Notes under the pieces: model-generated | Seen by the model: the letters and a program-made list of their open reading frames with translations, nothing else | What the model was told of the DNA's origin: nothing | The model's database searches: none | Shown here: one piece after another, positions 1 to 9,790 of the stretch | Position numbering within the stretch: the stretch's first letter is position 1 | Layout: every line of letters begins with the position of its first letter | Position numbers and translations under genes: made by a program | Assembly (NCBI GenBank): GCA_036971615.1 | Contig: JAYKKR010000021.1 | Location: 124,001-188,000 of the forward strand | DNA from: Amyloporia xantha | Taxonomy: Eukaryota; Basidiomycota; Agaricomycetes; Polyporales; Adustoporiaceae | Length of the DNA stretch: 64,000 bases | Reading direction: 5' to 3'

Positions 1-692
1 CAAGGCGCTGCAGAATGGCGAGTGGGAAAAATGTCGCGATTTGATTCAAAGTATCAAGATCTGGGGTCTGATGCCAGAGTGCAATTCAGTCAAGGAGATG
101 CTTGCAAAGTACGTCTGGGTCTAGTTTCTACTTGTTCGTTGCCTGATGCCTTCCAGACGAATACAGGAGGAGGGGTTGAGAACTTACCTCTTCACATACG
201 CGCCTCACTACAGTACGCTGTCTTTGTCGTTGCTGTCAAGAACGTTCTCGTTACCGCTGCGAACCGTTACTTCCATTGTGTCGAAGATGATCTGGAACGA
301 GGAATTGTCAGCGTCGCTGGACCAAGCCGCTGGCGCCATTGTCTTCCACCGCATTGAACTGTCCCGCACGCAGCAGCTCGCACAAGTCCTAGCTGACAAA
401 GTCAATAGCATGGTCGAGCAGAACGAGAAGGCGTTGGATGTTAAGCTAGGTCCAGCCTCGACTTGGAGCGACCGCGCTGAGGGAGGGAAAGGTGAGAAGC
501 GTGGTGAGCAGGCGCAGGAGCGTAAACGAGGGGGAGAGAGAAATAGGGGTGGTATCCGTGGTGAGTGTACTTCTATAAGCGACAATTGTTCATTGAAACT
601 AATATATCACAGGTGGTGCGCGAGGTGGCCGTGGTGCTCGATTTGCACAGGGTTTAGGCAATCAGATGGCTGGTACACAGAGAAGTCGATGA
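1..692 (+). CDS. NIP1: eIF3 subunit C (Nip1), 3' part only
   Basis: This is the C-terminal end of translation initiation factor eIF3c, a scaffold subunit of the eIF3 complex that links the 40S subunit with eIF5 and eIF1. The frame is open from base 2. Exons read 2-108, 157-560 and 613-692, with GT-AG introns between (GTACGT..CAG and GTGAGT..CACAG). The peptide contains the end of the PCI domain, with segments such as RTYLFTYAPHYSTLSL and LDQAAGAIVFHRIELSR. A Lys/Glu/Arg-rich stretch follows, and the last exon encodes an RGG-type tail (GGARGGRGARFAQGLG) ending in a TGA at 690-692. RGG tails are common at fungal eIF3c C-termini. The 5' part lies outside the window. It converges on the eIF2B gamma gene, with 159 bp between the two stop codons. 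Recognition is from family memory of the PCI/winged-helix end and is strong. Confidence 0.88.
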
Positions 693-851
693 GATGTATT
701 ATATCTGATGTGTGGCTAGCGCGTTTGAATTACTCTTTCTTTCGCTGTAGAGATCAATGCTATTATTCACAATGCTTGTACGCATGTGCTTTCCCGCAAT
801 CGACGGACAACTGTCATTTGTAATCTTAAGGGGAAAAGATACATGGCGGTC

Positions 852-2814
852 TCAATCACTATATTCACTGTGTCCATTAGCCTCTTCCGCATCTAGCTCT
901 TCGTCACTGACCCCCGCTGCTGCCGTCCAATCAGAGATATCAAGCTTCTCATTCCTAATTGACTCTGATACGAAGGTTAGTTGACATGGATATACTTCGT
1001 TGGTAAATGCTACTGACCGCCTGCGCCAATTTCACATCCACATTGAGTAACACAACGAGTAAGCTCAGCTTTGTCGCCGATCTTGGTCCCTTTTCCTAAG
1101 ATACATCCATCTAGCTTCGCTCTAAATGATCGTCAATGCTGCGACTACGAGAAAACCATAACTTGAAAACTGACCCATCTCCTATTGCACAATGGTCCAG
1201 GATGACGCATCCCGCAATTCTAGCCATCTTACCGATAATACAGTGTTTCCCAATGACCGACTTCTTCACGTTTGTCCGTTCTTCAATACGGGTCGAATGT
1301 CCAACGATCGAATCTGATGATATTTGAGCTTTATGATCGATGAGCGATCGACTCTCGGGATCTGTTGGTAGAGCGTATACCGCTTGGGACAGAAACTATT
1401 GATCCATTCATTAGATTAGTGGGCATAATAAGTGTCGTTTGAATTTTTTACTCACGTGTCGATTTAGGTCCAGGTATGCGTGCAAGTTATTCGCTCGATC
1501 CGCATGGCCTGCATCGGCTCGCAGCACTACCAATCCTACTTTTAAACTAGCGAGTATGTAAAGCTCGTCCTCGTCTTCGACGACGGACGGAATCATAGAT
1601 TTCGAGGTTATCCTCATTTTGTCCGTCTGACGGAGGACTCATGAGTAACGCTTCCTTTGGTAACCGAGGCCCAGGCATCTGAGTGTTCAGGGTGGAATGC
1701 TTCAGTGCTAGCACCTGATTGAGTGCATTCGTAGGAGGGCTTAGCACTAGAGGACAATGGGGCGAACACACATCAATATCTTATGGCGACGCATGTGAAA
1801 TGTCGGATGCGCACCATGACCATACTTTCGTTGCTTCGTACGCTGATACTGCGGTTTGCAAAGCCACGGAATGAACTCTTCGCGGATAGAGTCGAATCGA
1901 GATTTTTGTTGAAGAGCATCGAGCACTTGCCTCCTGCATACATAAACGTGACAGTCGTGCAGATTAGCAGAAAGTTTTGCTCGAGGAAAGCTAACATATT
2001 CATTATAATTAATGCTGCGGGGCCATACGCGAAAGCCAGTAGGCTCACCGTGAAAGTAAACTCATCCTCACCTCGAGCTCCTCCGCGTTGCGATCTACAT
2101 CATCCGCAGTTTCGATATGTAATAACGTTGCTGTTCGCTCGTCCCATATAATTGGAAGAGGAGCCGATAGAGGACCCCAGTCATCCGCGCTGCTGCCTTT
2201 CTCGACACGGCGAGCCTCGAAAAAGCAAGCGGTAACAATTGCATCGTCATACGTTGTCTCTGTCCTGAACTTGTTCAAGATTTGAGTAAGAGCGAATGAA
2301 GGTGGTGGCACGAAGTCACAAGACAGCAGAACAAAGTCTTGCTGAATTCGGTACGTAAAATGCCTCAATATGGTGCAAGTTCCAACGCTGAGGTCTTGTG
2401 ATTGATCATATGTTTGAAGATCAATCCGCAGCGAGGGAAAAGACGAAGAGGAATCGGACTGGATGTAGTTGGATAGGGCAGATCGGTGTGGGGTAGGACA
2501 AATTAAAAGGACATCTAGGGAGGATATGAGGTAAAATGCTAAAGCAGGTTTTAACGGTGGGCGTGCCTCTGATTCCGGACTGCTCGATCCAGACGAGAGG
2601 ATATTCTAGCATGGGTTTATTTGCGATAGGGAGCAAAGCTTTCGGACTCGGTTCGTCGCCATAATTGCTAGTCAGCGGTAACAACCTGGAGAATGATGTA
2701 TAAGGTGTATAGAGACATTATCAATGAGTGTACTTACTCGTTGCCAAAGCCTGCGAGGACGACAGCAAGAAATTCCTGAGGAATTAGCTTGGGGGATGAC
2801 TCGTCAAAGTCCAT
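852..2814 (-). CDS. GCD1: eIF2B subunit gamma (Gcd1-like guanine-nucleotide exchange factor)
   Basis: Gamma subunit of eIF2B, which with epsilon forms the catalytic sub-complex that recycles eIF2-GDP in the cytosol. Translation begins at 2814 (MDFDESSPKLIPQEFLAVVL); the first intron follows AGFGNE. The nucleotidyltransferase-like fold shows LLPLTSNYGDEPSPKALLPIANKPMLEYPLVW cut across exons, then VLLSCDFVPPPS and DAHVYVCRR-like segments. The C-terminus has left-handed beta-helix hexapeptide repeats (for example KKSVIGKHCIIGKMARIAGCVILDHCAIGDG) and an acidic tail ending at 852. About ten introns give roughly 470 residues, which is normal for the family. One join near 1560-1640 is not resolved: the frame carrying KHSTLNTQMPGP does not run directly into the frame carrying EDEDELYILASLKVG, so an unrecognised intron or a one-base error lies there. 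It is divergent from the kinase gene, with a 221-bp shared promoter. Confidence 0.88.
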
Positions 2815-3035
2815 AGTCAAGTTGTTCGATCACCACATGTGTTATTTCCGTTTGATCTTGATGCGATAATCCAAAAGGAGACTTATCCGGGAGAAATATT
2901 ATGTGTTGTACTCTCTGCATAGCCAGTTGCTCCTTGCGCATTGTGTACCAGTATGCTCGTCTCACTATCGTCCATTGCCCTCTAATTTGTTCTTGCGCTC
3001 TCTACTCGACGTGCTGCCACTGAAATATATTCTCC

Positions 3036-6029
3036 ATGCCTCAATCATCCGTTCACCAACTATACAAACGTCTGGAAACGGTCGGGAAAGGCGCTTATGG
3101 CTCTGTGCATAGGGGTGTGCATATTCCGACCGGAAACGTCGTCGCTTTGAAGATTATCAATCTCGACACCGAAGATGACGATGTGGGAGACATACAGCGC
3201 GAGGTTGCACTCCTCACCCAACTTCGTGACGCGCCCAATGTCACTCAATATTATGGCTGTTATCTGGACGGTCCCCGCGTCTGGATTGTCATGGAATACG
3301 CACAGGGAGGCAGTGTTCGTACACTCATGAAAGCCTGCAAGGACGGTGTCGTCGAGGAAAAGTATGTATCTGTCATCATACGGGAGGTTCTCATGGGTTT
3401 GAGTTACTTGCACAAGTCCTCTATCATCCATCGCGATCTCAAGGCTGCGAACATTCTCATTACTGCTGCCGGGAAGGTCATGATATGTGACTTCGGTGTT
3501 TCTGCTTTGTTAGTGACTGCCTCCAGTAAACGCAATACTCTTGTCGGCACGCCACACTGGATGGCTCCTGAAGTTGCTCATGCTTCTGCGTACGACACGA
3601 AGGCGGACATCTGGAGTTTGGGTATCATGATCTATGAGATGATCAAAGGGAGCGCACCCAACTCGCATGTCATGGATCAGGCCAAGCTTATACAGATGAT
3701 TCCGAGAATGAAACCTCCCAGGTTAATTGAAGGAGAAGGTAGCAAAGAGTTGCGAGAGTTCGTTGCACATTGCCTGAGAGAATTGCCTGGTGACGTGCGA
3801 TAACTTTTCTGAGCTTATTGCCTCCTGCTCACACAGGCCTCAGCGATTGACGGCGGATGAGCTTTCCAGAACCAAATGGATTAAGTCTGTTTCCAAGGTT
3901 CCCATTACCATTTTGAAAGACCTCATCCTTCGATACGATGCCTGGACCAAGGGTGGCGGTACGAGGGCCAGCATGGCTGAACCACTTCCTTGGGAGGAGG
4001 AGGAGGAGGAGGAGAGACAGTATGTTAAATGAATGCGAGTATGAGGTGCCCAACGTTTAACGTCATATCTAGTTCTCAGCCTTCTAGTGACATCGAAGAC
4101 GATAATCCTTGGGAATTCGACACTGTTCGAGGTCGACCGTCTGTTGATCTCGGACAAGCCGACATAGATCCTGTACTTTTAACAATGACAGATGATCGCG
4201 CAGGATCATCCTATCCCACCATCCGACCCTCAGCCTCCAAGGTGCCTGCTACTCTCCGGATGCTGTTTGAAGATGAAGATACCGCACCGGAGTCCTTTAG
4301 GATGCCGGGCTTTGAACCGTCTCATATTGACACGCAACCGCCCTCATCGCCATTGCTGCAATCAGTATCGCATTCTCCTGTTCGTGGTCGAAGTGTTTTC
4401 AAGACAACAACCTTCGATTCAAGTGGGGAAGTACCGGATACTGCAAAACAATCCGACTTTGCCGTTCCTCGAACGTCAACACCCCGTGCAAAATCAAAGC
4501 TCTCATCCCAAGCGACCAAGAGAGATGATGATGGAAATGAGCCATTGCCACCCCTGGGCCCTGGAATCCCATTGGGAAAGGGCCCTCTACTTTCCGGTGC
4601 ATCCCTAGTAGCTGCGGGGACTGTCGGGGCAAAGGGCATACCCGCTTATCGTGAGATCCGCGCGAGCCGTGGTATAGCAGACATCGAAATACCTCAGCGA
4701 GGAAGCGATGCTTCCTTTGATCTGAGCGGAGAGGTTCCTACTCCTCCAATCGTACTTTCGTCTTCGTCGCCAGAGCGTTCGATCCTTCCTGACCGTCCGG
4801 TTGTCAGTCGCAAGCGTTCGAAGAGTACGGCTACTGGAGGTGTATCCGCTCCTCGTCATTTTACTCCTCCATCGACTGCTGGTTTTCGCTTTCCTCCGAC
4901 GGCCCAGTCGTCATCGGGAGAACTAGATGCACACCCACCATCACCCTACGTTGGAACTACCATTTGGCCATGGTCGCACGTCGCCTGCTCATGTCTCAAC
5001 CTCCACCCTATTGCCTAATCTGCATCAATCTACTCATTCCTTGGACGCATCCTTACTACCCAGGCGCTTGCCCTCGCCAGGCTCGTTGCCAACACCTCCT
5101 TTGATAACCCGTGCTCGCTCTGCAGCAGCGGTAACAGATTCTATTGTTCAAGATCCGTCCAACAGCTCACTACCAGTAGATGCACAAGCTATGGCACGAA
5201 AGCCAAGTTTAAATCGACTCGCATCTGTGGCTGTGATGGAGAACGTGCACTTGGCTGCTATTCCCCCAAGCCGGCCTTGGGCAAGGACACGTGAAGGGCG
5301 CGGTGGAAGTCTTGCCGAAGGATCTGGATTACACAGCTCGAGTATACCTCTCCCGGGGTTGAAGGACGTGTTGAAGGTGAGCTCCTTTATGGTTGCTCTC
5401 GCATTTGTGCACTGAAGTCAGTCTCGTAGATTCCGACACTGACTTCAGAACACAGACTGGGAATGTCTGATCTGTTACCTCCCTCGCCCTCTATATCACA
5501 GGCTCCCCGACCACCCCCGTCTCCTAGTCCATTCAGCTTCACGCCTGTTGACACAGGGCAGTCTACTTACCGTATGTGGCCGCACGCAAATTCTACGGCT
5601 TCCTCGTCGACTACGTCGCTTAGTTCGTTGTCGTCGCATTTGAATCAATCCCTCAGCGATGGTCGCGTCGGTACCAGTGATTCTTCTACTTCCTACACGC
5701 GTTCCCATTCAAGATCTCTGTCTCACGGCGGATCTCAATCATTTTCAACCGCCAATGATCTCATTGGTCCGGTAATTCGCCCCCTCGACTTTGGTCTACT
5801 CATGAAGTCGCACGAAGCGACCCATAGCGAACTAGCACACACTGTAGACGAACTCGGCCAGTGGTTATCGGTGATTGAGACCGGTCTTACCCACATGTTG
5901 GACGGCGCAGCTCAGAATACTATTGAAGAAGAACAGGAACAAGATGTTCCGGATGATGGTGCTGATCGAGAAACTGAATCACAAACGACTCCATACGAAT
6001 ATGCAACGCTAGTCGCCAGTAATTCTTAG
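3036..6029 (+). CDS. Ste20-family (Nak1/Kic1/YSK-like) serine/threonine kinase
   Basis: The N-terminal kinase domain covers residues ~10-270: glycine loop GKGAYGSV (17-24), Lys39 in VALKII, Glu56, HRDLKAAN (132-139), DFG (152-154) and the activation-segment signature GTPHWMAPE (171-179), which is typical of Ste20/GCK kinases. An intron at 3795-3843 splits ELPGD/RLTADELSRTKWIK at the end of the domain; a second at about 4020-4069 follows an acidic run (WEEEEEEER) and leads into DIEDDNPWEFDTV. The rest, roughly 600 residues, is a Ser/Pro-rich disordered tail with a later intron starting after LKDVLK. Kinases of this group act in polarity and RAM/septation signalling; that role is inferred. Around 4900-5062 the tail changes frame (GELDAHPPSPY versus HHHPTLELPFGHGRTSP), so either an intron or a one-base indel is present. 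The first ATG of the kinase frame was taken as the start. Confidence 0.85.
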
Positions 6030-6159
6030 TCGTATTTCGATAATATTGTGACCTGTGCCTGAACACTCTAGTTTTATCCATGTAGTAGCCGTAATCTAGA
6101 GCCCCTAACATTGCTAAAATATTCCTGTGATAACGAGCGGTAGGGATGATTAGGAGTCT

Positions 6160-6964
6160 TCATATGTACCCGTGCTGAGTGAGATAGTCGGTGATTATAC
6201 GGACAGATTCTACAACGTCACACTGGTCCGTCCTGATATGTATCTCCGGGTTGACAGGGGCCTCATACGGAGCAGATATGCCGGTAAATTCTGCATGACG
6301 GTATGTAAGATCACTGACAGGTAAGCGCGATGACGGTACCTTTGATTTCTCCAGCACGAGCTTTCTTGTACAATCCCTTCGGATCTCGCTGTTCCACTAC
6401 GTGGAGCGGTGCATCAACGAAGACCTCAACAAAACCTAGCTGTGCCTTTTCATGCAGTTCACGAGCGACCGTGCGATCCGCTCGGTAGGGTGAAATGAAG
6501 GCGGTTACGGAGATACAACAAGCATCGGCAAAAAGCTTCGAAACCTGCTTGGTCGGTGAACGATGAGATCCTTTGGTAGTCCAGTCGACGCACCTCCCCG
6601 ATCCGCCGGATGTTTTCGTTACGGGACTTTTCATCGAATCCGAGGTCCTTGTTAAGGCCGAAGCGGACGTTGTCGCCGTCTAGACGATAGCAGAATTTGT
6701 GCTGACGTAGGAGGTGCTGCTCGAGGGCACAGGCGATGGTTGACTGGTGACGAACGATCTGAGAACTCGACAGGTGAAATTGGAGGTTCTATTGCGCATA
6801 CCTTTCCACTTGCGCTCAGACCAGTGAGCCAGACGGTGACCCCCTTTTGCTGTAATAGCTCGGCGCGCGCAGAATGATCCACGGAGCCTGCGGCAGGGGT
6901 AAAGAAAGAGCGACCTGCTGTGTCTTGTTCGCTCACCTTCATGAAAGACAATATTGGTCGCCAT
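6160..6964 (-). CDS. MET14: Adenylyl-sulfate (APS) kinase
   Basis: Phosphorylates adenosine 5'-phosphosulfate to PAPS in cytosolic sulfate assimilation, upstream of PAPS reductase. The start is [10 protein letters not shown] at 6964, split by an intron directly after the tenth codon. The P-loop reads GLSASGK/STIA across a second intron. It is followed by [19 protein letters not shown], the conserved [16 protein letters not shown] region, the lid with [19 protein letters not shown], and the C-terminus [18 protein letters not shown]. Complete, about 200 residues in five exons, with no fused sulfurylase domain. It converges on the kinase gene (130 bp between stops). A CACGTG box lies 135 bp upstream of the start (listed separately). 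Identification is near certain. Confidence 0.95.
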
Positions 6965-7087
6965 TGAAGACGAGAGCAGGCGGCCAGACAGGGGATGGAC
7001 GTTTCAGCAGAGTGCGGGTCATAATAATTTGCGCGATCGCAGGACTTGACTCGACTGAGACATCGTTGCGCCATGATGAGAACTTGG

Positions 7088-7104
7088 ACGCGTACAGGCA
7101 CGTG
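7088..7104. promoter_or_regulatory. ACGCGT and CACGTG boxes upstream of the APS kinase gene
   Basis: The 364-bp gap 6965-7328 upstream of the APS kinase contains ACGCGT at 7088-7093 and the palindrome CACGTG at 7099-7104. In budding yeast, CACGTG bound by Cbf1 drives MET genes including MET14. A similar role here is only an inference, because sulfur regulation in basidiomycetes is less well mapped. Nothing else stands out in this gap. Confidence 0.4.
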
Positions 7105-7328
7105 AGCTCTCGCTATCGCACCCCTCTCGAACATGGGAACATTAATGTCAGAAAACAAATCATTCTCATATTTATGCATTCGCGACCAACTGACGTACGT
7201 ATATATGTTACGTACTATACAGGCCACCTGGACCACTTCATATTAGACCACGGTTAAGTATACAGGATCAACACCATCGAAAGCAATGAACACCAAAGAG
7301 GAACAAATCATGAACGAAAAAAACCCTG

Positions 7329-8401
7329 CTATTGATTCAGTCGGCTGCACACCCACAACACGACTCTCCTGATTGCTTCAGTCACCTCTCCCGTGCTGAG
7401 CGGCTGGCCGACCGGAGGACAATGCATGAACAAGACGGGCGGGCTTTTCGTCGGCGAGCCTCTATCTTTGAATTTCTCCTGCCGTGAAGACATCCGCTTC
7501 GCCTCGGCAAGCGAGCAGTAGAAGATGAAATCGCAGATGTAATGGCCAGCATCCATCGACGAATACACTTGCTGCAATTACATTGAACAATGAAGAGCAA
7601 GAGATAAGCCGCTTCCAGAGGAAACAGACGTACCTCGATGCCCGTCTCCTTGAGATGGTGGATGAGCTTAGCGACATCGATCTCGGTATGGATTTCCTCG
7701 GGAAAGTTTTCGTAGCGTTTGCCAAAGCCGCGATTGGGTGGAATTTCTGCTACATCGCTGGCGCCCTCTGCGCCGGGCGGGCCGTGGGCAGAGGGCGATG
7801 AGACCAATCCCAAGAACTGTTCCATCCTCTCGACCTCGGATGCTTCGGCGAGATCTCGAGGGTCTTTGGGAAGATGTACGACGGGAGCATATTGACCGTC
7901 GGCATCCTTCATGCGGTAGCCGTATCTGTGCGCCAAGCTTCTCGATGCGGAGGGGACCACGGCCGGCGACGCCGATGTGGAATATGAAGTCGTATCCATT
8001 GACTGGTGGTGGAGGCATGACCATGGAGGGATCATTGGGACGGGGAAGGACAGGAGGACGAGCGTGGAGACCAGGAGTGGTGGAAAGAACGGCCTGATAG
8101 GAGACAGGAATTTCGAGAACAGTGATATGGATGAGCTGAGGGCGGGGAGCCATGGCCTCCATTTCATCGGTCATAATAGCGTGGTCATCTTGAGTGGCGG
8201 GATCAACTGGGGGATTGGTGTAAAGGACGGTATTGTGTAGGGGTTTGACGGCCAGCCATGAGGGGTTTTCGTTGAATTTGTAGAAAGGCTGCAAGGGAGG
8301 ATGATGAGTGCAAGAGGCAGAGGAGGAGATTGGAAAGGGCGTACACCAAAGCCGGTGATCAAGACGCGAATAGCACCTGGATCTACGGAGTCTTCTGCAG
8401 A
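7329..8401 (-). CDS. Pyroglutamyl-peptidase I-like cysteine peptidase (family C15), copy 1
   Basis: Family C15 enzymes remove N-terminal pyroglutamate from peptides in the cytosol. The minus-strand exon beginning at 8401 encodes SAEDSVDPGAIRVLITGFG. It is spliced to PFYKFNENPSWLAVKPLHN, then HVGVAGRGPLRIEKLG (carrying the likely catalytic Glu), AGHYICDFIFYCSLAEA (nucleophile Cys) and VLFMHCPPVGQPLS (catalytic His), and ends at 7329. All three catalytic positions appear present. No in-frame ATG precedes SAEDS, and 8402-8440 is a long pyrimidine tract ending in CAG on this strand. A short first coding exon farther upstream is therefore implied but not located. It has a close divergent paralogue at 8685-9559. 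Confidence 0.82.
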
Positions 8402-8684
8402 CTGAAAAGGGGGAGGAGGGGAGGAGGAGGAGGAGGCATGCTGAGAGGGAGAGAGGAACGCACAGCACAGATCAGACCGCCATATCGCCCGTGACACCTG
8501 CCTCGAGGCCTCGTAACGCGTGACCGCCGTCGAGTGCCCCTTACGCCCCTTATAAGTTACAGCTGACTTAGCCTGACTATCATCCCCCTCTTCGGCGGGT
8601 TCAATAAGATGACCGTTATCAGCACACACATTCTTCCTATAAACTTCCCGCTCCCATGTCTCGCCCGCCGTCTCATCCTCGAAC
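8402..8684. promoter_or_regulatory. Shared region between two divergent C15 peptidase genes
   Basis: This stretch separates the two divergently transcribed paralogues. It should hold the undetected first exon of the minus-strand copy, both promoters, and the pyrimidine-rich acceptor tract (CT-rich on the minus strand at about 8402-8440). I see no TATA box that I would defend. Confidence 0.4.
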
Positions 8685-9559
8685 ATGCCCGTCCCAACCC
8701 AGACGGCTCGTCCGGATACTCTCCGTGTGCTCATCACAGGATATGGGGTACGTCCGCCGACACCATCTCTCTCTCTCGACACTGATCATGGACCTGTATT
8801 CTGTTCAGCCATTCCGCGCGTTCAAAGTAAATCCCTCATGGTTGGCTGTCAAGCCCCTCCATAATACCACCGTTTACACCAACGGCGATACTCCGCGCCC
8901 CATCCATATCACTGCGCTCGAGGTTCCCACCACCTACGAAACAGTGCTGTCTTTGACTCCTGGACTTCATGCTCGCCCCCCTGTCCTTCCCGTATCCAAG
9001 GATCCCACCTTCACCGCTGTGCCGCCGCCGCCCGATGGCTACGATTTCGTCCTTCACGTCGGGGTGTCGAGCCGCGGCGATTCCATCCGCTTAGAGCAAC
9101 TGGGCCGCAAATACGGCTACGACCAAGATGACGCGGAGGGCAAGTATTGCTCCATCGTAAAGGACGGTGTCGGACCAGATTCGCCGCCGATTCGCGGCTT
9201 CGGGGTGGGTTATGAAGAGTTTCCGGAAGACTTGCATACCCCCGTCGACTGTGAGAAGCTCCTCGAACATCTCAGGGAGGCTGGCATTAAGGTATGCACG
9301 TGTGTGCTTGTTTCGTAATGCTTTCGACGACTGAATTCTCTGCAATCTGTAGGAAGTTGTTCCGTCATTAAACGCGGGTTTATACCTGTGTGAATTTATC
9401 AATTACTGCTCGCTTGCAGAAGCGAGACGGGCGGCCTCACGTCAGGGGAAGAACACACCTGTGTTATTCATACACATACCGCCTGTGGATGAGCCACTAT
9501 CTACGGAATATTGCTCTGAAGCGTTGCGGAGAACCATCTCGTGGGTTTGCAGTCAGTAG
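8685..9559 (+). CDS. Pyroglutamyl-peptidase I-like cysteine peptidase (family C15), copy 2
   Basis: Start codon at 8685: MPVPTQTARPDTLRVLITGYG, then intron 8748-8808, then PFRAFKVNPSWLAVKPLHN. The body contains YDFVLHVGVSSRGDSIRLEQLG (likely catalytic Glu) and an extended loop DGVGPDSPPIRGFGVGYEEFPEDL. After a second intron (from just after GIK to about 9351) come NAGLYLCEFINYCSLAEA (catalytic Cys) and PVLFIHIPPVDEPLS (catalytic His). It ends WVCSQ with TAG at 9557-9559. Length is about 250 residues, somewhat longer than bacterial enzymes (about 215) because of fungal loops. It shares long identical blocks with the minus-strand neighbour (NPSWLAVKPLHNT, TPGLHARPPVLP), so the pair arose by an inverted duplication. 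Confidence 0.85.
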
Positions 9560-9714
9560 CTGAAGGAAGGAGGGTTTAGCGCGGTGGTCATGTCGTGTAC
9601 TACTACTCATTGCTGTATCTAATGCGATACTATAATGTAACTGTACGACAGCTATATGTGTACCCCAGTGACAAGTGTAACGCGACATGCTATTGTCACG
9701 AGATCATGTGACAG

Positions 9715-9720
9715 ACGCGT
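9715..9720. promoter_or_regulatory. ACGCGT (MluI cell-cycle-type) box upstream of Mgs1
   Basis: ACGCGT lies 71 bp upstream of the proposed Mgs1 start. In ascomycete yeasts this is the MBF site for G1/S DNA-synthesis genes. It suits a replication-repair ATPase, but function here is inferred from the motif alone. Confidence 0.35.
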
Positions 9721-9790
9721 CTCTCCACCTGTGAACCTCCGTCTGACATTGCCACTCCTGGTCTTGCTACGAATTATCTGTTCTGCCGCA

